In this document: piece by piece, positions 22,890 to 32,409 of the stretch
Layout of the letters: each line of letters opens with the position of its first letter
How positions within the stretch are numbered: position 1 is the stretch's first letter
From: Branchiostoma belcheri
Taxonomy: Eukaryota > Chordata > Leptocardii > Amphioxiformes > Branchiostomatidae
NCBI RefSeq assembly: GCF_001625305.1
Contig: NW_017803841.1
Span: forward strand, 147,845-211,844
Direction of reading: 5' to 3'
DNA length: 64,000 bases
Notes under the pieces: generated by a model
Seen by the model: the letters and a program-made list of their open reading frames with translations, nothing else
Database searches by the model: none
Told to the model about the DNA's origin: nothing
Position numbers and translations under genes: made by a program

Positions 22890-25800
22890 ATGGCTACGCA
22901 ATCAAGCCTGCGACAGAAGTTGAAATATGAAGAGTGGGAGATTAATGGAAAACGAATAACTCTAGTTACATTACACTTGTTTGTATATCCAAGGCAGCTG
23001 CCTGACGACCTTTATGGTTTAAGAGAGTTGGAAGCTCTGAGTCTGAAAACAGTGACAAAAGAGGAAATAAACCTCCCCAATGAGCTGGCAAAACTCACCA
23101 ACCTGAAAGTCCTGAGCTTATTTAACTGTGGCCTAACCACAGTTCCGGCTGCCGTGATGAAACTTCCAATGTTAGAAAAGCTGATCCTCAGTAGAAACAT
23201 GAACATCACCCTGCGGGGTGAGATTTCCAGACTCATCAACCTCACTGTCCTGGACTTAAAATTCTGTAACCTGGACACACTACCGCCTGTAGTGCTGAAA
23301 CTACCAAACCTACAGGTGCTGGACCTAAGAGATAATGTGCAGATCTTCCTACCATATGACTTGTATAGGTTGAACAACTTGAAAGTTTTGAGACTAGGGG
23401 GTTGTAACCTAGACAGATTTCCACCGGCAGTACTGAAGCTCCTCCAGTTGGAGGAACTGGACCTCAGTAACAACAGGATCATCACTTTGCCGGATGGGCT
23501 GGCAGGACTCATTAACATCCGGGTACTAAAGCTATGGTTAACAGGCCTAGACACACTCCCACCTCAAGTGGGGAAACTGACACTGTTAGAATGGCTGGAC
23601 CTGAGCGCTAACCAACTACAGACGTTACCCGAGGAAATCGGACAGCTCACTAGCGTTAAACACTTGAATTTGTCCAAGTGCAAGCTGCTCACACTCCCAC
23701 TTGAAGTGGGTAGACTGACACGGTTAGAACAGCTGTACCTGCGCCATAACCAACTACAGACGTTACCCGCAGAGGTTGCGCAGCTCAGTAGCTTACGTGG
23801 CCTTCACGTTAAGGGAAATCCACTAATAAAACCACCAGCTGAAATTTGCAAACAAGGGATCACTGCTATCAGACAGTACTTTGATGAACTTAAACGCTCG
23901 AAAGAAAATATAATCTCTCATTTGAAAATTGTCTTCTTGGGAGAGAAAATGGCGGGAAAAACAAGCCTGGTACGAACGCTAGACATTGGCAAGTCCACCC
24001 TAACAGAAGTAGAGGACCGCACACACTGTGTAGAGATAACTCAGTGGGCACCTGATGACAACATCACGTTTGAAGTGTACGACTTTGGTGGCCATGACGT
24101 GTATTATCTCACTCACCAGTTCTTTCTGACTCCAGATGCCCTTTATCTGTTATTAGTGAACCTTCAGACATACAGCTGCAGTGAAGAGAGGTACACAGAA
24201 GCCGTGGGGTTCTGGTTGGACACACTGAATGCCCGCGTGCCGGGGGCGGTGGTTTCTATAGTAGGGAGCAAGAAGGACCTTTGTCGACATGATGAAGTAA
24301 TAAGAAAGACAAACGACATTCAAAGTAGGATCAACATGCAAAAGAAGATGTGGCTAAAACAACTAAAGCAAGAAATCAAACGACTGGAGACTAAGCTAAA
24401 GACCCAAGAGAAAGGTCACTCCTCGTTGATAGCTCAACAACTTGCATATACAAATCGCCTGCTGGAGCAAAGGCTGCGTTTCGTTGGCGATGTACTGTGT
24501 GTGTCTGTAAAGCCCAAGTCGCCGATTCGCAGCCTTTTGTCTTCTAAATGTCCATCTTGGGTTAACCTGCAGACTCTTCTGTTGGAAAATGTTAATAACA
24601 AGTCATTGTTTCCAACACTACGAAGAGTCTTGCCAGGAACATGGGTGTTGTTCGAGCAGCTGTTGAAAAGATGGAGGGAAACGCCAGAACAGGTTAAGGA
24701 GAGTGACAGCTCTGACAAAACGGGCTCTTCTAAGCAAACGCAATCGTATTCACTGGCAAGATACTGGCTGACATTGGGTGAATGTGAAGGCATTGGACGG
24801 GACGCAGAACTCTCACCAGAAAGACTAGACCCAGTCCTGTCTTACCTGCAGCAGGTGGGAACCATCCTCAGGTACACGGACATACCGGAACTCAAGGACT
24901 ATGTCTTCCATGATCCTCCCGTCGTCGTAGAACTCTTCAAAGATCTGTATCATCACGATACCAAAGCCCTTTTCTCAACACCAAGAATACGAAATAAATA
25001 TACTCGCGAACAACGGCGTAATTTGGAAGAGGATTTGTGCGACCGTGGACTGATCCAGAAGAAGGTGATGACGTGTATGCTACCACCAAACATCGATCCT
25101 GACATTGTTACAGCTCTGATGCAGCATTTTGGCCTATGCTTTGAGTTAAAAGGCAACGACAAACAAGACCTTTCTAAACAAATATTGCACTACAAAATAC
25201 CTTGGTACCTACACAAACAAATGCCAGAGAAGTTGAAGAGTGTCTGGCCGGATGACGTACCAGAAGATCAGGAACAGCTGCAGCTGATGTGCAACATCAC
25301 AGGATTCTGTCCCCGGGGACTGTTTCAGAGGTTCAGCGTTGGGATCCATCGATTAGTCAAGGACAGGGTAGACTGGAAAGATGGAGTCATGGCCTACAGG
25401 CAGGACTACCCGATACTGATGCGTTCCAAACCTGTAACAGACGACACTTACATCGCCATGGCAACCAGAGGCAGGCTTGCCCAGGCAGATGAGATGTGGG
25501 GCGTTGTCCACCCACTGCTGGAGGTGCTGGTCCAGCTGCTGCAGGAGTGGCCAGGTGTGCTGTACTCCCTCCACGTCACCTGTGCGCACTGCATCAAGGC
25601 AGGACTGGGCAGGCCGTACCAGCACGAACTGAGGGACCGGACTGCAGAGGACGGCCGTGACGTCAGGTGTCCCAGGATCAAAAATACAGCATCAACGTCA
25701 GCAAACCTTGTGTATAGACCAAGCAGATTATCTGGTATGCATCATCTTTGTACCCTGCTTGGTTATTGTCATTTCTGAAACGATGCCAAAATCTAAGCTT

Positions 25801-27277
25801 TATCATGGTATTTAAGGAGAACCAATATGCTCCTAATACTTTAAGAGCTGTAAGGACGCTTTGCTATTCATTGATCATTACTATTCCGTTTCTCTTTAAC
25901 AATAGGAAAGCAGTACCCTGCAGAAGCTCAGAGCCAACAGGATGTTGCCGGACGCTCTCAAGCTGAGGAAGAAGGTATGTCTCCATAGTTCCGATTTCCT
26001 GGTCATCACTATACATTGTGTAGGTTTTATTTACTTTTATTACCTCACGTAATCTACAGTATCTAACTGTACTGTACAGTTCAAAATATTAGCCATGATA
26101 TCTTTCTTTGTTAGTTTTGATGTCTGTGATTTTTGTAACTTATTAAAACCTATTACATTTTCTTGATTTATTGCAGATATCAGCAGGTACTTCCATTACA
26201 TCAAGGAAAACGTGACTGCCGAGTGGAAGGACCTGGCTTACCAGCTGGGATTCAGTCGGCCAGACATAGACAACATTGACGAGAGAAACACGGACTACAA
26301 GCGGCGCTGCCGGGACACGTTGGAGGAATGGAAAGAGCGGGAAGGGGATGCCGCCACCATAACTGTGCTGATGGACGCTCTGAGGGAACTGGAGCTGATG
26401 AGTGTCGTGGATGGGCTGGAGAGCAAGTATCCAGGTAGGGGAGGCACCGTGTGTTTACCCCCAAAATCATTTTCTTCCAACGAAAGCTCATCTGTGTTGC
26501 TAGAATCCATAGCTATAGAGTTTAAGCTTTGTCCCAACACAAGAAGGAGACTTACCACTGTTGATGCATTTCTGACGTCATGACGTTTCCGACTGACGGA
26601 GTCAGTGAGTGCATCACACATCTGATGAAAGTTGACGAAATCGACCAAAATGTTATGGTGAGTCTCCTTCTTGTGATGGACAAAGCTTGAAATGATTATC
26701 GTCTTGTTTCAAATCTTGTGGAATCCACCTTGAACATCTAGCTAGGGTTGAACCGACCAGACATTGTTTTTCCACGATCAAGATAATGATCATTCTGGCA
26801 TACTCGTGCTCACCTGAACGAAAAGAGGAAAGTCGTGTACAGTGCCTTTCCCAATGGCACAAGGCTGGTGACTTGGCAGGATTCGAACCCGAGACCTTTT
26901 GATACTGAGGCGAATGCTCTGTATTTACGCCACACAACCCCAAACTGGCATTGCCACCATTTACGAGAGAAACAGGGACTACAAGTCTAAGCGCCTGGAA
27001 ATGTTAGGAGAGTGGCAGAAACGCAAGGAGAACCCACCATCCCAGATGGTCTCCCCATCTGCTATCCGTCTCATGGTATATATACTATAGATAAAATACT
27101 TCAATTTTCTTACAGAGTCTCAGTTGTCAACACAAAGGTCTGAGTGATTAGGCAAACATCAAACACAACGAGATTTCACCCTAAAAGTAATGAAAGTGCT
27201 ACATAGTTCTTACGTGTTTTTTAAATCTTTACACAGAACTGGCTGGGGCGACAGCTGGTCCGACTGGTCCACAGTAA
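22890..27277 (+). CDS. LRR-Roc-COR-Death domain protein (ROCO GTPase)
   Basis: Exons: 22890-25734, 25906-25974, 26177-26434, 27237-27277; all join in phase 1 at GT-AG introns, giving 1070 residues. The start has an ideal context (CACCATGG) 29 bases after a TTTTTTTCATTACAG acceptor. Domains: leucine-rich repeats about 45-325 (many LxxLPxxVxKLxxLExLDLSxN units), Roc GTPase about 345-570, COR about 600-930, Death domain about 973-1056. Roc motifs: P-loop GEKMAGKTS (351-359), switch II DFGGHD (398-403), G4 GSKKD (459-463, where Ser replaces the usual Asn/Thr). A lysine/glutamine-rich coiled coil (about 471-528) interrupts Roc between G4 and G5. No kinase domain follows, so the layout is closest to MFHAS1/DAPK1-type ROCO proteins. 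The expected role is an intracellular GTP-regulated scaffold in death or innate immune signalling; this is inference. The last exon is uncertain (see 30095-30249). If intron 1 is retained, translation ends at 25778. Confidence 0.93.
26700..26941 (-). repeat. tRNA-derived SINE inserted in last intron
   Basis: On the minus strand: GGGGTTGTGTGGCGTAAATA (box A region), an exact box B GGGTTCGAATCC, then CCTTGTGCCATTGGGAAAGG. It ends abruptly at 26941, where the decayed Death-domain exon begins, so the SINE has removed or separated that exon's 5' part. Confidence 0.75.
26942..27070 (+). pseudogene. relic of a second Death-domain exon
   Basis: The frame reads IATIYERNRDYKSKRLEMLG, EWQKRKENPP. It aligns with the true Death-domain exon at 26177-26434 (IDNIDERNTDYKRRCRDTLE, EWKEREGD). 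The identity is concentrated in ERN-x-DYK and L-x-EWQ/K-x-R/K. The N-terminal half is missing, replaced by the SINE, and there is no acceptor directly upstream, so it is not expected to be spliced in. Confidence 0.75.
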
Positions 27278-27424
27278 AACTGCTCGTGTGTGCGCCGAGC
27301 CACGGCAAGCATACTGCAATTTCTAAGTGAGTATCTAATAGTTAATTGAATCTGGTTATGCCTTTAACTACAATTATAAAGCAAAGCATGTTTATTTTGA
27401 TTGGGCACATTATTGATTGGACAT

Positions 27425-27430
27425 AATAAA
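27425..27430 (+). terminator. candidate polyadenylation signal (AATAAA)
   Basis: AATAAA lies about 150 bases after the TAA at 27277. It supports the short terminal exon as a real 3' end, but AATAAA is common by chance in AT-rich DNA. Confidence 0.4.
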
Positions 27431-27651
27431 AATGAAAAATGACATTGGCCACGTTGAGGACAAATTACTGAAATCAGATTATCGGATAAGAACTTCTTTT
27501 TTTACTTGTTGTATGTATAGTTTGTGTTTTTGTGTGTGTTTGTTCAACTGTTTTCAATGGATGACATATCCCAAATGAAGACACTCAAAAAGCCCCACTC
27601 TATTGACAAATTACCCAAACTAACTATGCCATTATTCTACTCCTTCCCCAG

Positions 27652-27743
27652 GTCAAGTCAATGTTGACTGGTCCACAGTGAGACTGCTCGCCTGTACAGG
27701 TCATCTGTATGCCCAGATACGGCAAACACAGTTCAATTTCCAT
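27652..27743 (+). other. candidate alternative exon, duplicated from 27237-27326
   Basis: Acceptor CTTCCCCAG and donor GTGAGTATCT frame a 92-bp open segment that joins the Death-domain exon in phase and reads GQVNVDWSTVRLLACTG. The segment 27237-27326 is its diverged duplicate (DWSTVKLLVCAP in another phase) and has the same donor GTGAGTATCT. In the phase dictated by exon 3, the upstream copy hits a stop after 13 codons, whereas this one stays open. Confidence 0.45.
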
Positions 27744-28300
27744 GTGAGTATCTCATACTTTTGAGAGGCCTGCCTTGAATCTACTTTTATCTGTTCATGG
27801 CATTAGCAAGTCTGTATCTGCATCGGTATAGCTTGTATAACCGTCCTTCGGCGTAACACACTACCTTCGCAGGCCCGCAGCACGACGGCAGCTGGCTATA
27901 TCACACCGAACGACCTGTTACACCTAATCTTATGACATTTAATTGCAGGAGTTGTATCAATGGTTTATTTCAATAACATTAATGTCACAAAACATTGCAG
28001 ACAAAACGGCTGAATTGCGTCAGGACAATTGCAATAATTCGAATAGACGTGATTAAAACATATTTGCATATAATAAACGGATTTAAAATGTTACGTACAG
28101 AATTAAAAACATTGTCTGTTACTGCGACAATTAAAAATCATTTATGTAATATAGACACCTTGGTATCATTGGAAAGCTCATCCGGCCAGAAGATCAAAAC
28201 TGCAAACCAAAAGTATTTTCTCTGTGTTTACAACAGTCCCGACAACATTGACTACACCGACTACCACTACAAAAGCCCGCTTCACTTTTCTGACTTTCCA
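27744..28300. other. intronic/intergenic, no gene seen
   Basis: No recognisable domain. The plus-strand frame at 27995-28462 runs over the antisense of a LINE and is not supported. Confidence 0.4.
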
Positions 28301-28307
28301 TTTACCG

Positions 28308-28690
28308 TTAGCGTTCTTTGCTCAAATGCGCGGGGCAGGGTGTGCCACGTCCTAGCGCTTTTGTCTCTGTCAGTGTTCTACGCCGGAAGGAAAGAGTTGC
28401 AATTGGTAGTCCCAGATGTGAGCAGGCAGCGGCGTATGAAGTATATTCAGCACCAAGGATAACACGTAGAGCTCTGCGTTGGACTTTCTCAGTTCTGTTA
28501 CTCAGAGTGTTGGGTAGTCCGGAGTGCCAAACCGGAGCGGCGTATTCGAGGATAGGGCGGATGTAGGAAGTATACACCGTCAGGAGATGTACACCGTCAG
28601 TGGCGAGGTGAAAGTGCTTTAGTTTCATGAGGAAGTACAAGCGCTGGTTTACTTTAGTACATACTGAGTCCATGTGCGAGTTCCATTTGT
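28308..28690 (-). pseudogene. LINE reverse transcriptase C-terminal fragment
   Basis: The frame reads KWNSHMDSVCTKVNQRLYFL, then YTSYIRPILEYAAPVWHSGL, then VQRRALRVILGAEYTSYAAA. It is the standard thumb/post-RT block of CR1/Jockey-group LINEs. The 5' side is cut off at 28694 by the inserted TTAA-flanked element. The 3' side loses frame after LSFRRRTLTETKAL. Confidence 0.85.
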
Positions 28691-28694
28691 TAAA

Positions 28695-29592
28695 CCCTAC
28701 CTAGACCGGGCTTTTTTTGGCATGGGGGGACCGTAAGGGGGGGCTCTTTTGACCCCCCCCCCCTCAAAACTCGCGAACGGTATGTCGTATGACCACCAAA
28801 TTTTCAGAGGATGGTGTACTAGTAAAACGTATCATATCTACAATTTTTATGTCATTATGACGTAATATGGCGTCATTATGACGTCATTAATGTGATTTTA
28901 TTGGCCAAAACCGTCTAGATAGGTTTTTCCCTAAAAACTAAATGGTATTCAACATAACTGTACCAAAAGTGTTTATGACAGAATATTAGGGTGAACTAAG
29001 TCTTATGTTACCCATAGCAACACCGGTGACGTCATAAAATGACGTCATGCATATTTAAGATATCCGCCATCTTGGATCATCAATCTTAAATTTTCAAAAA
29101 TATTTTTTTTTCCATGATAAAGCCAAAAATACATTTTAAACATACTAAAGACCTTCATTTAAACCTTTTTTGGAAAAAGAAATGGAAGTATTGACGAAAT
29201 TTTAATGAAAATGACCCGTATATACCTGTTCTAATGATATGGTCCGCCATCGTGGATTTTGACCAATGACGTCATCAAATTAGCATAAATTATGCATATT
29301 TAATGATAAAATTTACATAAAATTATATGGGATGTTATTGATATTAGAAACCATGAGTAACTTGACATAAACTTCTATTGTTGAAACAAAAGTACTAAAT
29401 TTAGCAAAAAATGCGTCAGAAACCCATAGCCATGGCAACACAAAAAATTATTATTTTATTCCAATGATTGTTGCCAACAATATTCTAGGAAAAGTCAGCA
29501 AGTTTGGCTATTCTAGCCCTAGCCGTTCAGACGCTAGGTGACATCAAAGTTGGCGTGGGCACTTTTAGCCCCCCCCCCGGGTCTAGGTAGGG
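28695..29592. mobile_element. TTAA-flanked non-autonomous element (piggyBac-like), family 1
   Basis: 898 bp with terminal inverted repeats CCCTACCTAGACC...GGTCTAGGTAGGG, flanked on both sides by TTAAA. A TTAA target duplication with CCCT...AGGG ends is the hallmark of piggyBac-type transposons. There is no transposase ORF. Its interior is homologous to the two elements at 30531 and 32410 (shared TTTTGACCAATGACGTCATC and the following ATTAGCAT) although the ends differ. Confidence 0.8.
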
Positions 29593-29594
29593 TT

Positions 29595-29845
29595 AAATAT
29601 TTCTAGCAAAGATGCCCCAACTGTGCTTGGTGACAACGAGTTCCACTTTACGATACTTCCTGGTAGATGAGCGACGCAGAGTCCGACTTTGTCTCTTGGC
29701 TACCCTCACGCCAGGTTGATGTACATGGCAGAAACCTCAGAAATGCGCACAACATAAGCCAGTTTAGGCGCAGAACGTCCCGTTTCTTAAACACTACTCT
29801 GCCGTACTGTGTTAATAATGTATTGAACGATGAAAAATGATTCAC
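29595..29845 (-). pseudogene. LINE ORF2 extreme C-terminus
   Basis: One phase reads VKWNSLSPSTVGASLLEIFN, the usual last block of CR1/Jockey-type ORF2 (WNSLP-x-x-VV-x-A-x-S-x-x-x-FK). Upstream it has IVKWNS preceded by PRDKVGLC. It is separated from the RT piece at 28308-28690 by the inserted element, but the order is not collinear, so it comes from another copy. Confidence 0.6.
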
Positions 29846-30094
29846 GTCATTAGGTTTATGTATGTATACAACCCTTCATATTATAACTTTAGATTATTTC
29901 TGTACTTTTAACTTGAAGGAATCATTGAAACTGTTTTTATATTGTATTTTTAACGTGTGGTAATTTTACTGTAAACTTGGTATGCAACAAATAGGTTTTT
30001 ATCAAATGTAATGGATTTTTATGAAATAACTGTAACTATCTGCTGTATCTCTCTTTCTCTCTCTAACTGTGACACTTTTCTATCCCTTCCGTAG

Positions 30095-30249
30095 ATCAAC
30101 TAAAAGTGCTAAGCATCCTCAACCAAGACGTCAAGCTGACACCGGAAGGGACGCACACCATACGCAAGGGCTCTACTTCTTCCCTTAGGCTGCAGTTGAC
30201 CATATTTCTTAGTTTGAGTAATGTGCTAGGCAGGAGGATACGATCTTAG
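30095..30249 (+). other. candidate alternative last exon of the ROCO gene
   Basis: A strong pyrimidine tract with CTAAC branch-like site and CTTCCGTAG acceptor precedes an open segment. It joins the Death-domain exon (ending 26434) in phase: G plus AT gives Asp, then QLKVLSILNQDVKLTPEG and so on to a TAG at 30247-30249, giving a 1108-residue protein. No AATAAA is seen in the next 280 bases. The fold of the tail is unknown. Confidence 0.45.
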
Positions 30250-30530
30250 CTTCCCATTTCTCAAAGGTAACTCAAGTCAAAGACGTAAATCTTTGAATAG
30301 ACTATGCTAAAAAAATTCACAAGCACTGTGTACATACTAGCACGTCTGTTCTGGCAGATAAACATGCCCGACCATGTTACGTCAGATAGGGATTGACACA
30401 TCGCGCGATTGTCTAGTTCCCTATGAGAGAGTCTTGTCTAAACGTTTGTAACATGTTGCAACATGTTGTAGCATGTTGCCATATTTTTGTAGCATGTTGC
30501 AGTGTTGTTACATACTTATTCAGCATTTAA

Positions 30531-31480
30531 CCCTAAACAGTACACCTGGGGTCCGCGCGGACCCCAGCACTATATATTCTGTAATATCTTTCTTGTTTCT
30601 AAAGATTTTTTTCTGAAATTTTAGGTAATTGTTACCCACAAAGTTGTCTCTCAATACAGTGCAGAGAATTCCGTTTCTACCATTTATAAAAAAAATTATA
30701 TCTGATTTTCTTCGGCTTTCGATCATACCCCAGCCGGCTTTCGATCATAATGGATACACTGGCGTTCTTATACATTACTTTACTTTCCGTTTTTATATTG
30801 TTTTTATGCACTCATCGTATGTCTACCAAGTTTTCAGAGAATGGTGTAGTAATAGAATTGAATTTTAATAACTTTGGTGTAATTCTGACGTCATATGACG
30901 TCAGAGCTAATAATATAGTCCGCCATATTGGATTTTGACCAATGACGTCATCAAATTAGCATATTCTATGCATATTAAATGATTTAACTTATATTTAATT
31001 ATGTAAGATGTTATTAATGTTAGGAAAAAAAGTGTAATTTATTATAAGACTCAGAAAATTTTATGTTTAAACCAAAATTACTTCTATTTTTAAAAAAACT
31101 ACCTGCTAGAAACCCGTTGCCATGGCAACACAAAAAAACATCAAGTTACTAGTATGAAACTAATATGGACTTTTTCCCAGAGACATTTTAGGAAATGCCT
31201 CCAAATTTGATACTTCTAGCGCAAGCCGTTTAGCCGCTATCTGAGATCAAAGTTTGGCCTCAAAAGCCCCTTCAGTCTGAAATGGGCTTAAAAATCGGGT
31301 ATTTCTTCTTGTCTTCTTTTCTTCACCAAAAAATAGAAAAAGTTCAAAATGTATGATTTTTGTATGTTATGTGGACACAGAGGTTCCCACATCAGTTTGC
31401 AAAACAATTGAGCTGGTAGCATGTTGATAATTTCTAAAAATTAGCAAAAAACTGTTCTGGGGTCCGCGCGGACCCCAGGT
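30531..31480. mobile_element. palindrome-capped TTAA element, family 2, copy 1 (3' end in gap)
   Basis: Flanked on the left by TTAA (30527-30530) and starting CCCTAAACAGTACACCT, then a perfect 22-bp palindrome with core GGGGTCCGCGCGGACCCC (30546-30567). The same palindrome closes the element at 31457-31478. The terminal 3' inverted repeat and TTAA fall in the 20-N gap. Nearly identical to 32410-33395 over its length. Confidence 0.85.
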
Positions 31481-31500
31481 NNNNNNNNNNNNNNNNNNNN
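31481..31500. other. assembly gap (20 N)
   Basis: Placed exactly at the 3' end of one element copy, where repeat-driven mis-joining is likely. True size unknown. Confidence 0.99.
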
Positions 31501-31635
31501 CTCCACGTTCCTCCGTGTTACGGATGAGTTCTCTGAATGCACAGCACGGTGTGGTGCGGCCAGATTTTTATAATGGGGTCAATATAACTTCATTAAGTAT
31601 TATCCAATTAGAGCGCAGTAAGGATAGCCGACCTC

Positions 31636-32193
31636 ATGAGAGTGCGGACCTCAGACGTTTGCAGGTTGCAGTCGGGTGCTCTGCTCATGAATCACGTCTG
31701 GGGAAAGACTCTCAGGGATGGTAGGTCGAACGTGTTTACCCTGGAGAAGACAGGGGACTCCTCCACCTGCCCTGTCGTAGCAATCGACTGGTACGTCGCC
31801 ATCAGTAAGTATCTTTCTATAAGCCTAGATGGGGGTTTCTTGTTCCGATCGACCTCGAGGGAAGTTGAGGTCCTGGCGGAACAACCGTCATCCGCCGCAG
31901 TTAACACCTCCTTCCGCAGGTATCTCCGGAAACTCGGCATCGATGAGGGTGAAACTCTCCACGGATGTCGAGCGGGATGTGCCATCTCCCTTAATATGGC
32001 AGGCGCGTCGGAAGGCGAAGTGATGGGCCACGTCGGATGGTTTACAAAACAGACAGCCTCCCACTACATGAAGATAGCGAAAGTAACACAGCCAGGTGGT
32101 CCAGCCACTAGGCCAGCGGCAGAGGAGGTCCAGGAGGCAGTCAAATCGTATGAAGAGAACAACGAACTGCTGGGATTAACGAAAGCCTTCTGA
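31636..32193 (+). CDS. tyrosine recombinase C-terminal catalytic domain (Crypton-like)
   Basis: Open for 185 codons to TGA; the 5' side is lost toward the gap. Residues visible: an Arg in RVRTSD, which corresponds to the GDRASD block of the family; TLRDGRSNVFTLEKT; CPVVAIDWYV; then the catalytic HGCR (H-x-x-R) in GETLHGCRAGCAISLNM; GHVGW; and the nucleophile candidate Tyr in ASHYMK. The R...HxxR...H...Y set is therefore complete in this piece. Such proteins cut and rejoin DNA through a phosphotyrosine intermediate and mobilise Crypton-type elements; several invertebrate genomes carry many copies. The annotated Met (31636) is only the first in frame; the real start is probably upstream. Frames before it (31515-31724) are not collinear. 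Confidence 0.8.
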   Translation: MRVRTSDVCRLQSGALLMNHVWGKTLRDGRSNVFTLEKTGDSSTCPVVAIDWYVAISKYLSISLDGGFLFRSTSREVEVLAEQPSSAAVNTSFRRYLRKLGIDEGETLHGCRAGCAISLNMAGASEGEVMGHVGWFTKQTASHYMKIAKVTQPGGPATRPAAEEVQEAVKSYEENNELLGLTKAF

Positions 32194-32409
32194 AGTGCGG
32201 GCAGGAGGAGAGCTCCGACAACGTGAATGTAGTGAAAATTGTAATTAGCGAAGCCTCGTGGTCGTACAAAATGTGATAATTGTTTGAAAATAACTGAATA
32301 TTTAATGTGGTAACTTTAGTAGGGGAGAACATTTGGCTTGAGTCGTGACTTCGAGAACGGGGTAGACCAAGTAACTGTAGTGAAGGTAACCAAGGAATCG
32401 TAATATTAA

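Noticed and set aside
23012-23554. 180-residue minus-strand frame
   Set aside because: Antisense of the LRR region of the ROCO gene; no domain.
26700-26941. Box A and box B sequence considered as a functional tRNA gene
   Set aside because: No complete cloverleaf can be formed and the tail matches a SINE body; read as tRNA-derived SINE.
28318-28566. Plus-strand 82-residue frame
   Set aside because: Antisense of the LINE reverse transcriptase piece.
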